Shown piece by piece: positions 17,884 through 27,500 of a stretch of DNA of 64,000 nt. Each line of letters starts with the position of its first letter. Within the stretch, counting starts at the first letter, position 1. The notes under the pieces were generated by a model. The model saw only the letters and a program-made list of their open reading frames with translations, did not search any database and had not been told where the DNA came from. The translations under genes were made by a program, and so were the position numbers. The DNA is taken from the NCBI GenBank assembly GCA_964445815.1, contig CAYULW010000004.1, forward strand, positions 372,001 through 436,000, given 5' to 3'. Source of the DNA: CAYULW01 sp964445815. GTDB taxonomy: Bacteria > Bacteroidota > Bacteroidia > Flavobacteriales_E > Vicingaceae.

Positions 17884-18492
17884 CTAATTTTTGTTCTTTT
17901 TTCGTTTAGATAGTTTACAGCTTTTGCAGTAGTCGGCCATAAGCATTAGCTCCTGATTGACTTTTTGATGTTCCTCTTCAAGAACTTCGACATTTCTGCC
18001 ATAGTCCGAGACTTTCAACACGCGGTTGTGTTCGGCAACCAGCTCTCTATGGTATTGATCATAATACTGTCTAAAGAAGTCAAAACTGGAAAAGGCGCTC
18101 TTTTCTTCGTACAGCTTTTTTCTCAAGCGGCGGGCATACAACTCATTGAGGTCAAAGACATAATTGGCATAATTGACCAAGTATAATGCTTGCAAGGTAT
18201 CAGGACTATTGATGATAGCCGCATCGCTCATGAATTCAACACTGACTTTATTGTTAAAGTTTTTGGTAAACATGAATTCGTAATTGCTCATGCTAAAGAA
18301 AAAGTTAAGCATGGCGGGACAAGAAATGGCAATGGATTCAAGCTCAGGATTGATCTCGGTTTGAGGTGAACGAAAATCTGATAGTGTCAATTCAGTATCT
18401 GCTGACCAAGGGATGTTTTGTGCTTGTGCAGAACAACTAAATAGGCCGATCAAAAGAGCGGGTAACAACAATCTCATAGAACTTAATTTCAT
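17884..18492 (-). CDS. Secreted DUF922-like protein lacking the protease zinc motif
   Basis: A 202-residue protein with a signal peptide ending near SAQA. The start of the mature part (IPWSADTELTLSDFRS) resembles the WxxxxxLTWxDFxG opening of Bacteroidota DUF922-type putative zinc proteases, and FDLNELYARRLRKKL matches the segment that normally follows their HExxH motif. At the HExxH position, however, the residues are Y-A-N-Y-V, so all three metal ligands are missing. I infer a non-catalytic paralogue. The C-terminus carries CKSC and a lysine-rich tail. Family assignment is from pattern memory and moderate. Confidence 0.55.
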   Translation of the reverse strand: MKLSSMRLLLPALLIGLFSCSAQAQNIPWSADTELTLSDFRSPQTEINPELESIAISCPAMLNFFFSMSNYEFMFTKNFNNKVSVEFMSDAAIINSPDTLQALYLVNYANYVFDLNELYARRLRKKLYEEKSAFSSFDFFRQYYDQYHRELVAEHNRVLKVSDYGRNVEVLEEEHQKVNQELMLMADYCKSCKLSKRKKNKN

Positions 18493-18530
18493 GCTACTAA
18501 AATAAAGATTTTGAGGTTTTTTAATGTGTT

Positions 18531-18583
18531 GAAGAAAGAGTGCTGAGGCTCTCGAAGTACTCTTTCTTCAGATGCCTCAGTAC
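18531..18583. repeat. Two interleaved inverted repeats in the intergenic gap
   Basis: GAAGAAAGAG (18531-18540) is exactly complementary to CTCTTTCTTC (18560-18569), and TGCTGAGGC (18541-18549) pairs with GCCTCAGTA (18574-18582) with one G-T wobble. The arms alternate, so the two hairpins exclude each other or form a pseudoknot. The element lies after the T9SS gene at 18612-20696 and 38 bases upstream of the DUF922-like start. Confidence 0.6.
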
Positions 18584-18611
18584 CCTTCATTTAAGAATTC
18601 CAGCCCTGATC

Positions 18612-20696
18612 TTATGGTTGTACAATGAGCGGGGCATGCTTTAGGATTCCTTCACCTCTTACACTTACCCAGTACAAGCCTTGAGAGAGGGCATGAACAT
18701 CCAAGTCGATTTGATTCTGCCCTTTCTTCACTTGAAAGGACACTTCTTGTATCATTTGCAATTGTTGATTCAGGATTTGAATCCGGATGGCCTGCTCTTG
18801 AGTAGCATAAAGGTCCAATTCTGTTGATCCTTTTGCCGGATTAGGAAAAAGCTTCAGCTGCGATACAGGTGGTGCTTCTTCATTGATTCCGACACTGACA
18901 ACCGCAATACACTCAGAGGTATCCTTGCATTGATTTTGAGTGATTTCTACGGCATACATTCCATTTTGACTTGCCGTAAAACTTTGAGCCGTTTCTCCCG
19001 TTATGGGTGAGTAATTATTACCACAATCTAACCATTGATAGGACGCATTCGCCTGCATGGCTGTTAACACAACTCCATTTTGGGAAACAGTCGTATCAAT
19101 AGGAGGAAGGATGGTGAGTTTTAATTCGAAGAAAGACGTGTCACAATTCACAGCGATTTGCTGAAAACGAGCAGAGTCGGTACTGGCTGTATAGGTAATG
19201 CCGTCGATCCATGTATAGCTGCTACAGGCAATTACCGAATCACGCCTTAAACTGTTGCTACACAGATTTAGTTTTACAATGTAGGCATCGATACTGCCAT
19301 TGCTGGAAGATAGGTTCAATTGTCCGTTTCCCGGGTCAAAGTCACAGCTATTGCGCATTTCTCCTGTGCAGTAGACGTTTCCTTTGGGGTCAACAAAGAT
19401 GGATTTTCCAAATGTATAATCGCTACTGCTGCTGCCCTGAAACAATTTTACCCAATTGAATTGGCCATTGGAATCCAATTGCTGGATAAATGCATCATCG
19501 TCTACAGAAACCTGAAATACTCCGGTATCGGGATCAAAGTCAAAACTTGAAGCTGCAAAACCTGTAGTATAGACATTGCCAGACCGATCAGTTGTAATGT
19601 CGTTGCCATAATCGTTATTCCATCTACCAAAGGCATGTGTCCATTGTTCTTGTCCCACTGAATTTACTTTTTGAATGAAGAAATCGTCGCCGGCAAAAGC
19701 ACTCAATATTTTGCTGCCGGCACTAGGATCAAAGTCTATGCTTCCGCTAAAACGCCCACTCACATATATGCTGTTCCAAGAGTGTATGTGTAAGCCCTCA
19801 ATTCTTGCTGCATCGCGACTATTGCTCCCTAGGCCATTTACCCAAATGTAATTCCCCGTAGTATCCAGCCTCAGAATAAATGCATCACGACTGGTGGAGG
19901 CACCGGCGGATAGATTTACGGTCAATGCCGTATCGGGATGGAAATCGATGGTACCGTAGAACGATCCGGCGCAATAAATACTCCCGTTCCGATCAGCGGC
20001 AATGCAATTGGCTTCAGAGCCGGTGCCTGGCCCGCCAAAGGTATGCACCCATATCAATTGTCCGCTTGGCGAAATCTTTTGAATAAAAAAGCCCGGGCCG
20101 CTTCTGTTTACCTGGCCTGCTCCGGGGTCAAAGTCTACAGTGCCGTTAAAAGTACCGGTGACGTATAAGTTTCCCGCTGCGTCCATGCTTATGTCGTTCA
20201 CATCGTCATTGCTTCCGGCACCCAAGTGATAAGCCCATAACAATACGCCGTTGCTGTCCATCTTTTGAACAAAACCATCGTCCATGCCATTGGCTGTTAA
20301 ATTAAAAGTGCCGGCATTCGGGTCAAAATCGGTGGTGCCTCTAAAAAAACCGGTGAGGTAAACGTTTAAGCTATCGTCTACCAAAACACTTGTCGGCCAA
20401 GTCAAAGCACTGCCATCCAGACTTTTTGCCCAGATCAATTGTCCTGAAGAATCTAGCTTTTGAACATAGGTGGCCGTGCCACTGCTGCTCAAATTGCTGA
20501 CTCCTGTTCCAAAGTCAAAATCTACCGTTCCTGAAAAAGGACCAACCGTATAAATGTTTCCATTGCGGTCTACGCTAATGTCTTCGCCACGGTCTGCGCC
20601 TGTGCCTCCTAAAAGGTGAGCCCATTCCAGTTTCTGGTCTTGTGCAATGCCTGTAAGGGCGCAAAAAAGAAAGACTAAACTCAAGACTGGTTTCAT
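18612..20696 (-). CDS. T9SS-sorted secreted protein with DFDP beta-repeats and Ig-like modules
   Basis: A 694-residue protein. After the signal peptide (MKPVLSLVFLFCALTGIAQ) there are seven repeats of about 60 residues, each containing a G-x-F-x-G-T-x-DFDP-like block and a QKLDSSGQLIWA-like block, as in SBBP-type beta-propellers. They are followed by a CSSYTWIDGITY module, an Ig-like region near 550-610, and a T9SS type A C-terminal sorting domain beginning LKLFPNPAKG. The protein should be exported through T9SS and anchored at or released from the cell surface. The DxDxD-like repeats could bind calcium, which is inference. It is a paralogue of the next gene upstream. Confidence 0.88.
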   Translation of the reverse strand: MKPVLSLVFLFCALTGIAQDQKLEWAHLLGGTGADRGEDISVDRNGNIYTVGPFSGTVDFDFGTGVSNLSSSGTATYVQKLDSSGQLIWAKSLDGSALTWPTSVLVDDSLNVYLTGFFRGTTDFDPNAGTFNLTANGMDDGFVQKMDSNGVLLWAYHLGAGSNDDVNDISMDAAGNLYVTGTFNGTVDFDPGAGQVNRSGPGFFIQKISPSGQLIWVHTFGGPGTGSEANCIAADRNGSIYCAGSFYGTIDFHPDTALTVNLSAGASTSRDAFILRLDTTGNYIWVNGLGSNSRDAARIEGLHIHSWNSIYVSGRFSGSIDFDPSAGSKILSAFAGDDFFIQKVNSVGQEQWTHAFGRWNNDYGNDITTDRSGNVYTTGFAASSFDFDPDTGVFQVSVDDDAFIQQLDSNGQFNWVKLFQGSSSSDYTFGKSIFVDPKGNVYCTGEMRNSCDFDPGNGQLNLSSSNGSIDAYIVKLNLCSNSLRRDSVIACSSYTWIDGITYTASTDSARFQQIAVNCDTSFFELKLTILPPIDTTVSQNGVVLTAMQANASYQWLDCGNNYSPITGETAQSFTASQNGMYAVEITQNQCKDTSECIAVVSVGINEEAPPVSQLKLFPNPAKGSTELDLYATQEQAIRIQILNQQLQMIQEVSFQVKKGQNQIDLDVHALSQGLYWVSVRGEGILKHAPLIVQP

Positions 20697-20762
20697 GTTC
20701 TGTATCAGGGTTAGAATAAGTCCGAAAATACCAATTGTTCGGGAGAGATGAAAATGAGTTTT

Positions 20763-22433
20763 CTAATCGATCAGGACCACTTTTTGTATGGACTTTTCCG
20801 AAGAACCGGAAGAGAAATGAAAGAAGTAGAGTCCTTTCTCCAAATGACTCAAATCAATGCTCTGCCTTTCCCGAAGCAGCAAATGCTGCTCTATGGCCTG
20901 ACCGAGACTGTTATAAATTACCAAGTTTGTGTTTTCAATGCCTCGTATTTCCATTTGTCCGCTAGAGGGATTGGGGTAGACCTCATGACTTATTTTTGAC
21001 CCGGACGTCCGGTCAAGTCCAATGGTAAAACGATTGGCCTCTGCAATAAAAAAGTTGCTTCTGTTATAAGGCGTTCCTGCATCTAAGCTTGCAAAAGGTT
21101 GAAAGAAAATCATGTTTTCATAAGTGCCTGAGAAATAATAGGTCTGTGCATTTTTGATGCGAATGGAGTGGAAAGCATCAATTCCGCTACTGCCATAACT
21201 GTCTGCAGTGACCATTGCTTGTGAGCTGTCATAAGTTACCACAAGTAGATCTTTAGCGCCATTGGATGTAAATGTGGGAGAAACGCCGGCCGTGTTTACC
21301 GTCACCGTGTTTTCATAAGCAATGCCCAAAGTTAAATGCGAATTTCTGTAGTCCATTGCTTGTACGATTTCATTTCCCAAACCCCCAACAGTTCTGGCCC
21401 AAATGAAGTTGGCATTAGAATCCAGTCGAAGGGCAAAAGCATCTGTGCCACCATGTGAAGTAAAGTTTTGAACCCCCGGACCCGGGTCAAAATCCGATGT
21501 ATTGAGGAAGTTGCCACCGATGTAAATGTCATCTGTAGATGGATCAATGCTGATAGCAGTAGGAACCACATTTAAATACTTAACCCAATCGTAAGCGCCA
21601 CTAGTATCGTATTTTACAAAGAAGCTTGCACTGTTTTGAGTGGGGCTGGTAGAAGCTGATGGATCAAAATCAATGTTATCACAAACACCTACGGCATATA
21701 AAGCTCCTTTGGTTGTGAAGGTCAAGTCGTGAACAAAATTATAGCCAGAGCTGACATAAGTATAGGTGAATTGTACTGTACCATTTGCGTCTACTTTTTG
21801 CAGGTACATGTCAAACAAATTACCGGAACGGACATCGTAGGCGGGGGTGGGGTCGAAGTCTACTGTACCATAGAACATGCCTCCCCAAGCAATCTCATTG
21901 TTAGGGCCTACGGCTAAACTGCGCCCTTGTAAAGCAAACCCACCAATGCAATTGACCCATTTAAAGTTGGCATTAGCATCTAATTTTAATAAGAACTCCG
22001 CATCATCTCCAATGGTATCGCTTTTCACTAAATAACTGTTGGTGCTGTCCGGATCAAAGTCCACAATGCCATCAAAATCACCTGCAAGGATAAGGTGGCC
22101 GGAAGCATCAATTTCAATGAAGGCGCCCCAGGCATTGTCAACCACCTGAGACCATAACACATGGCCAAAGGCATTCGTTTTTACCAGATGCATTTGTTTG
22201 TCATTGGCAAATAGGGTGTCTTTATTAAACAACACTTGACGTTTGGTGGTGTCTCTGAAATTGATCAGGTAATACACATTGTCCTGGTCATCAATGGCGG
22301 TGGCCATTTTTCCATAGGCCACGGTTCCCGTTTGGTAAGAATGCAGCCATTCTATGCCCACTTGGGCATGAGAGAAATTAAAGGCCAAGATCAAGGTGAA
22401 AATGAAGAGGGAATGACAAATAAATGATTTCAT
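20763..22433 (-). CDS. T9SS-sorted secreted protein with DFDP beta-repeats
   Basis: A 556-residue paralogue of the following gene. It has a signal peptide (MKSFICHSLFIFTLILAF...), about four clear DFDP repeats (for example GDFDGIVDFDPDS and GNFLNTSDFDPGPG), and a T9SS type A sorting domain starting VYPNPSSGQMEIRG at the C-terminus. It lacks the CSSYTW and Ig-like modules of its neighbour. Tandem location and shared repeats indicate duplication. Role unknown; adhesion or a structural surface protein is plausible. A perfect -7 box lies 21 bases upstream of the start. Confidence 0.87.
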   Translation of the reverse strand: MKSFICHSLFIFTLILAFNFSHAQVGIEWLHSYQTGTVAYGKMATAIDDQDNVYYLINFRDTTKRQVLFNKDTLFANDKQMHLVKTNAFGHVLWSQVVDNAWGAFIEIDASGHLILAGDFDGIVDFDPDSTNSYLVKSDTIGDDAEFLLKLDANANFKWVNCIGGFALQGRSLAVGPNNEIAWGGMFYGTVDFDPTPAYDVRSGNLFDMYLQKVDANGTVQFTYTYVSSGYNFVHDLTFTTKGALYAVGVCDNIDFDPSASTSPTQNSASFFVKYDTSGAYDWVKYLNVVPTAISIDPSTDDIYIGGNFLNTSDFDPGPGVQNFTSHGGTDAFALRLDSNANFIWARTVGGLGNEIVQAMDYRNSHLTLGIAYENTVTVNTAGVSPTFTSNGAKDLLVVTYDSSQAMVTADSYGSSGIDAFHSIRIKNAQTYYFSGTYENMIFFQPFASLDAGTPYNRSNFFIAEANRFTIGLDRTSGSKISHEVYPNPSSGQMEIRGIENTNLVIYNSLGQAIEQHLLLRERQSIDLSHLEKGLYFFHFSSGSSEKSIQKVVLID

Positions 22434-22453
22434 GTATTTGGAGGTGTTTTAGC

Positions 22454-22461
22454 CAAAGGTA
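22454..22461 (-). promoter_or_regulatory. Bacteroidota -7 box before the first T9SS repeat gene
   Basis: The minus strand reads TACCTTTG, an exact TAnnTTTG match, ending 21 bases before the ATG at 22433. No good -33 element was seen. Confidence 0.45.
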
Positions 22462-22494
22462 AGGAAAAGGAAAGAGGGGAGTTGAAGTGTTTAT

Positions 22495-22977
22495 TTACTC
22501 CATTTTACTAATGATGCGCAGCGTTTCAATTTCATTTTCATTATCACTAGTGTATCGTTTATAATGCTCTATGATGTCTTGCGTCAGTTCTTGTGCTTGA
22601 GAAATTTTTTGGTTGCGTTTTCTCATTTTGGCACTGAGTCTGCTAATGTATAAGAGAAAAAAACCGAGCGTCATCAATATTCCTGCAGTCACAAATAGAA
22701 ACTTGAGGATAATTAAGTTCTCATTCCAAATTTCCCGTTCGGGCAAAAAGCTATCATGATAAAATAAAAGGAATAAGGATAGCAGTATAAAGATAATACC
22801 TAAAACTAAACTAAGGATCTGTTTTACCATTTGATAAGCCGTACCAAATCTTCTGCTTTTTATCGAACTGCTTATTTCATCATCTAGTTCTATTAACCGC
22901 TTCTTAATAAGGTCTAATTCAGTTTGACGTTTGATTTTTTCTTCTAAGAGACGCTGAAGGGCTTCCTTTTGATTCAT
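22495..22977 (-). CDS. Coiled-coil membrane protein, last gene of the defence island
   Basis: A 160-residue protein with a charged coiled-coil N-terminus (residues 1-40), two membrane helices (about 53-72 and 88-109) and a charged helical tail. I do not recognise the family. It follows the 179-residue membrane protein by 30 bases on the same strand and has similar composition, suggesting the two act together as a membrane component. Small two-helix membrane proteins are frequent effectors or anchors in defence operons, but nothing here proves that role. Confidence 0.6.
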   Translation of the reverse strand: MNQKEALQRLLEEKIKRQTELDLIKKRLIELDDEISSSIKSRRFGTAYQMVKQILSLVLGIIFILLSLFLLFYHDSFLPEREIWNENLIILKFLFVTAGILMTLGFFLLYISRLSAKMRKRNQKISQAQELTQDIIEHYKRYTSDNENEIETLRIISKME

Positions 22978-23007
22978 GGTGGTTGATTAGTTAATTAATA
23001 AAATATT

Positions 23008-23547
23008 TCATTGATTGCTAATAATTTGAGATTCAGTCTTATTGATTCTATTACTAATATTAACATACTTTCCATAAACCCAGTTTTGAGTTCTTTTTTC
23101 AATTAAATTAATATAATTCGACAAGTTGGTCAAAGTACCAAAGGTTAGAAAATTAAGAGTAAAGAGAATAATTAAAGACAGCTCTGAAAAATTCAAAAGG
23201 TCTTCAATATTCTGTACAATGTCATATCGATATAGAATAAACATTAGGCCTGCCCATAGCAGTACCAAGGTGGTTCTTACAGACAAATAAATCCATTTAA
23301 AATATTTATCAAGCCTTTTCTTAAGCGATTCCTGCTTTTTAAGATGTTCTTTTAGTTTTCGATTTCTATGTGTAGCCACTTTCAAATCTTCCCTAAATTC
23401 TTTAGGAGCTTTAGGGTTCTTTCCTGCATTATACCTGCCGAGGGTAATCAAAAACAAAACAATTAATAAAACAATTCCTAAGATGATGAAAATGTATCCC
23501 CAGAATCCAATTTTGCTTTCTTGACTCTCTGTTTTTTTATTCTCCAT
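23008..23547 (-). CDS. Three-helix membrane protein in the defence island
   Basis: A 179-residue protein with membrane segments near residues 17-36, 90-107 and 122-143, a basic linker (residues 40-85) and a soluble C-terminus. No known domain was recognised. It overlaps the stop of the preceding DUF6998-like gene by 11 bases, so expression is coupled to the nuclease genes. Composition is AT-rich like the rest of the island's 3' part. Confidence 0.6.
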   Translation of the reverse strand: MENKKTESQESKIGFWGYIFIILGIVLLIVLFLITLGRYNAGKNPKAPKEFREDLKVATHRNRKLKEHLKKQESLKKRLDKYFKWIYLSVRTTLVLLWAGLMFILYRYDIVQNIEDLLNFSELSLIILFTLNFLTFGTLTNLSNYINLIEKRTQNWVYGKYVNISNRINKTESQIISNQ

Positions 23548-23959
23548 AAACTATTTCAGAGTTTAACTTCTTAAGATTTCCAACAGATATCCCATCTTTT
23601 GCTTTATTAAGATTTTTCTTGATCATTGTTCTTGTTACCTTTCGAATGGAAGTTAATTGATAATAATCATCTAACTCTGCATATAAACAATAGTCAAATT
23701 CTAAATTTCTAAAACCAATTTTAGCTGAATTCTTAGGGTTAGTTCTTGTTTTAACCTGGACTCTCTTTCCATCGGAATCAAAACCGTCAAAACCCTTCTT
23801 CACCTTATTTGAATCTCTATCGATTAAACCAAGCTTTTCGCAATAGTATTCTCCTAGATCACCAACTAAAAGTTTTGAGCGAATAACACCATAGTCCCTA
23901 AGTGAAGAATGAGCGTCTACAATCTTTTTCAGTGTTTCATTTAAGAGTTTTTCATCCAT
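23537..23959 (-). CDS. DUF6998-like PD-(D/E)XK nuclease-fold protein
   Basis: A 140-residue protein. The segment GVIRSKLLVGDLGEYYCEKL followed by KGFDGFDSDGKRVQVKTRT has the Glu, Asp and Q-x-K arrangement of a small restriction-endonuclease-like fold and resembles DUF6998 proteins, many of which occur beside restriction-modification genes. The open frame extends upstream to 24097, but that part overlaps the previous gene; the ATG at 23959 lies one base past the previous stop after an A-rich tract, and an ATG at 23971 is an alternative. Catalytic activity is an inference from the conserved-looking residues. Confidence 0.6.
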   Translation of the reverse strand: MDEKLLNETLKKIVDAHSSLRDYGVIRSKLLVGDLGEYYCEKLGLIDRDSNKVKKGFDGFDSDGKRVQVKTRTNPKNSAKIGFRNLEFDYCLYAELDDYYQLTSIRKVTRTMIKKNLNKAKDGISVGNLKKLNSEIVYGE

Positions 23960-23960
23960 T

Positions 23961-24587
23961 TTATTCAACATACAAATTACAGCCCACATGATGAACCTCA
24001 ACCAGTTCACCTGAACTATGCTTATGGTCTGAAAGAAAGGACCAACGAATATTGTGATCCTTACACAAACCTTCCAAATTAATTGGTTTTTTCTCATCGA
24101 TGTAGGCCCTTAGTTTTTCGAATAAGCCTTTTACGTCTTTTTTCTTTACATAAGAGATGACAAATCCTCTACATTCTCTGCCGGTTGTATAGCGCGTCAA
24201 TAATTGTTCTAAACCACCAACATGGTATTTATTCCCGTCCCATATTTTTGCTTCTCCTAATTTAACCCAGTTGAATTGTGAATTGTTAAGACTCACTGTT
24301 AAATCAACATGCCCGTTAGAACTTTTTTCTCTTGTGGCAATAACTTCTCCAATTGACAAAGCGGAAGCCATAAATGAAGACAAACCATCTTCATTTAACT
24401 GATGTATGTCCTTTTTGCTGGTTTCAAGTTCTTGAAGAGCTTTTTCAAGTAATTTATCAAAAGCTTCATCAAATTCTTTTGATGTTGATGCAGTTATAAA
24501 ATCCAATGTTATTGGAGATAACCTTTGTAAATAATTGATGTAGGTTTTTAATGAGTCTTCCTGCATTTTTTCAATCATATCTTCCAT
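23961..24587 (-). CDS. Putative PD-(D/E)XK-type nuclease-like protein coupled to the RM gene
   Basis: A 208-residue protein with a helical N-terminal half and a core with HVDLTVSLNN followed by KLGEAKIWDG, i.e. a D ... E-x-K pattern of the PD-(D/E)XK fold, then a helix containing GGLEQLLTRYTTGRECRGFVI. Its start overlaps the stop of the large RM enzyme by 13 bases and its stop abuts the next small nuclease-like gene. I do not recognise a named family. An accessory nuclease or a protein binding to the RM system is the simplest reading. Confidence 0.6.
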   Translation of the reverse strand: MEDMIEKMQEDSLKTYINYLQRLSPITLDFITASTSKEFDEAFDKLLEKALQELETSKKDIHQLNEDGLSSFMASALSIGEVIATREKSSNGHVDLTVSLNNSQFNWVKLGEAKIWDGNKYHVGGLEQLLTRYTTGRECRGFVISYVKKKDVKGLFEKLRAYIDEKKPINLEGLCKDHNIRWSFLSDHKHSSGELVEVHHVGCNLYVE

Positions 24588-27500
24588 TTCACTAACACTT
24601 TTTTAGCCCAGTCAGACCATTCTTTTTCGGTTATTGATTTTTCTCTAAAGAACTTTCTCAACCTTTCATAAACTTCTTTAGAGGAAATGCTTGTATTGTT
24701 CTCAATTAATGCAAATTCTTGCTTCATAAACCCATATTCAGGATTAGATAGCAAGCCTACCAAAGACAACACTTTTGTTAATTCAATATTTTCTTCTTTT
24801 GCTATCTTTTGAAGATCAGAAAAGTAAATACTACCTGGTTCACCATTCGCAACACTTTCAATTGATTTCGCTATTGCCTTTCCTAAAGAATTGAACTCAG
24901 AGTTTTCTTGATAATGCCGTTTGATTATTCTTTTAATATCGGCTTCAAGCAGAGCCGGGGTGTTTTCCGTCTTAAAAAACTTAAGGGTATCTGTTTTTGA
25001 TTTTGATGTTTTTTTCTTTATTCCAAAATCCAACTTAGGTAACCCCTCAATAATCTCAACTGTTTGAACACTCACATTGATAATACTGAGCAATAGATCT
25101 AAAATATAACGAGGATTATTAACTTCTTTTGCCCAATCGTTGGGATCGTTTTTAATGCCGCTGTTTTTATCGGTTTTTACCTGGTAGCGCTCCATGATCC
25201 ATTCTATGGCGCTTTTACCGTTCACCACATATTCGTAAGCTTTTTCGGGAATGTTGGTGATGCTGATCTGCTCGTTGTAAATGATGGTATCTTGTTGGCC
25301 TTTTTTAGGAAAGCGCATTTTGTGTACCCGGTAATTCAGGTCTTTTAAGGTTTTGCCAGAAAGGCTTTTCTCTATGCTTTTCTGCGGTATTCTGTCATAA
25401 AAGGTAATTACTTCTTTGGCAGGGGGGATCTCTTCATAATTGATGTGCAAGTTGGCCAGTTGCCTGCCGGCTTTGCTGAATTGCCAGAAATCACCTACTT
25501 CATCTACCAAAGGTATGCGGGGCAGCATTTTCTTTAAATCGTTGGCAAAAGTTTCCCGGTATTCGGGGTTGTGTAAAATACCATACACGTAGTAAAAAAT
25601 GTCTTCTTTGTTAATTTGCCCCTCTTTCCCGCGTTTTAAGCCGTATTGTTTATTGGCCCGCTCCAGTATAAAATCCGACACTCCATCTCTGCGAATGTAT
25701 TTTTCTTCTCCGGCTGCTCCATCAAATAAAGTAGGGCTGGACTTTTTACTCTCTTCGTAGTAATAGAGAGGGAAGCATTGCATTCCTGCTAACAGATGTT
25801 TGTTTGGTAAACAATCTGTAATTAATGTCGAAAACCCCTTATTTTCTCCAACTCCCGGGACACATATAACTATATTATAAAAATCCGAAGATGGAAATAG
25901 TTTTTGAAGTTGATAAACTCTTTCATTTAAGTTTCTATTAAAATAAACTAGTTGCTTGGAAAAAGGACGATATAGACCAATTTTTATTGAATTTCTATTG
26001 AATTCATAGCTTTTTTTTCTTGCGATATCAAATATTGGATTGTCAGACCAACTAAAGTTATTATCATCATAATCTATTTTTCTTTTAATTAATTGAACCA
26101 GTTTTTTTTGATTCAGTGTGTTACTTTTGCTATTATTTTTCCAGAACTTTTCTAATTGCTTATTATAAAAAGAAATAGATTGCCTTATGTTTTTTTCTAA
26201 CTTTTCTTTGTTTGAATTGTAACACCATGAATCTCTAGCCGTTGAAAGTCCATTAGAAAAATTATCTAAGAAAATAACAGATTTACTTGCACCTTTGCCT
26301 TTTTCACCTAAACTGATGAACTCATCAAATACCTCATTGCGTTGATTGATCCAGTCTCCTTCTGCATTAGGTTGTAGTGTTTTCCATTTCATTTGCGAGT
26401 TGCCAATGGATCGGAAATTCTGAATGATCTTTAGTTTTTCTTTTTGGCTCAGGTAATCGCCAATGTCGTGGTAATGAATGTCGGCTTTCTCTTTTTTTAC
26501 CCCAGGGTTTTTGACCAATAGGGTAATGGAAATGGGCGTACGGGAACCGGAACCAAATATTTTACCTCCTTCTTTTCGGCTGAGTTCTCCACTGGTACGT
26601 TGATTTCCTCTTAAATTAAAGACCCAAATGCTGGTAAATTCTTTTTCAATGCTTTTTCGAAAGCCATCGGCACTGTTCCCGTCTAACCAGGCACCATTGC
26701 TTACAAAAGCAATTACTCCTCCATGTTTGGTGTCTAAGCGATCGGTACTCCATCGAAAAGCCCTGAAATAAGAATCATATAAGGAGTTTTTATTGGTAGC
26801 TTTTGTTTCTTTTGCATAGGTACTGGCAATTTTAGCATCCAGCTTATTGTATTTTTCATTCTGTGCATTATCATTGGCTAATTTTTGTCCTTTTGAATAG
26901 GGCGGGTTACCCATAATTACCCGAATGGGGCCTTTTTTTTGCGCTTTTAAACGCAGGGAGTTTTCGGGAAATAGTTCCGAAAATAGGGCTTCTTCTTTAC
27001 TTTCGCCAAGCTGAAAAGTATCGGTAAGTACCATGCCCCTGAAAGCTTCGTAAGGGATATCTGCTTTTTCACCTTGGTCGTACAATTCTGTTTGCAACTG
27101 ATCGTGAAAAGCAGCTTCTATGTTTACCGCAGCAATGTAATAGGCGAGCAGAACCAGTTCGTTGGCATGCAATTCGTGCCTGTATTTGCGTGCCAGGTCT
27201 TTGGCAGGGATCAACCCGCTTTGCAGCAAACGGGTAATAAAAGTTCCGGTACCTGTAAAAGGGTCGAGAACGTGTATGTTTTCATCAGCAATGCTGCGTC
27301 CGAATTCTTGCTTTAATACATCATTTACAGAATGAATGATAAAATCTACCACTTCTACTGGAGTATATACTATACCTAATTGATCTTTCAATTTTGTAAA
27401 GGCTTCGGCAAAGAAATTATTATAGAGTTCCACGATAATGCTTTGTTTGCCTTTGGCATTGTCAATACCGTCTGCCCGGCGGCGCACCGATTCGTAGAAT

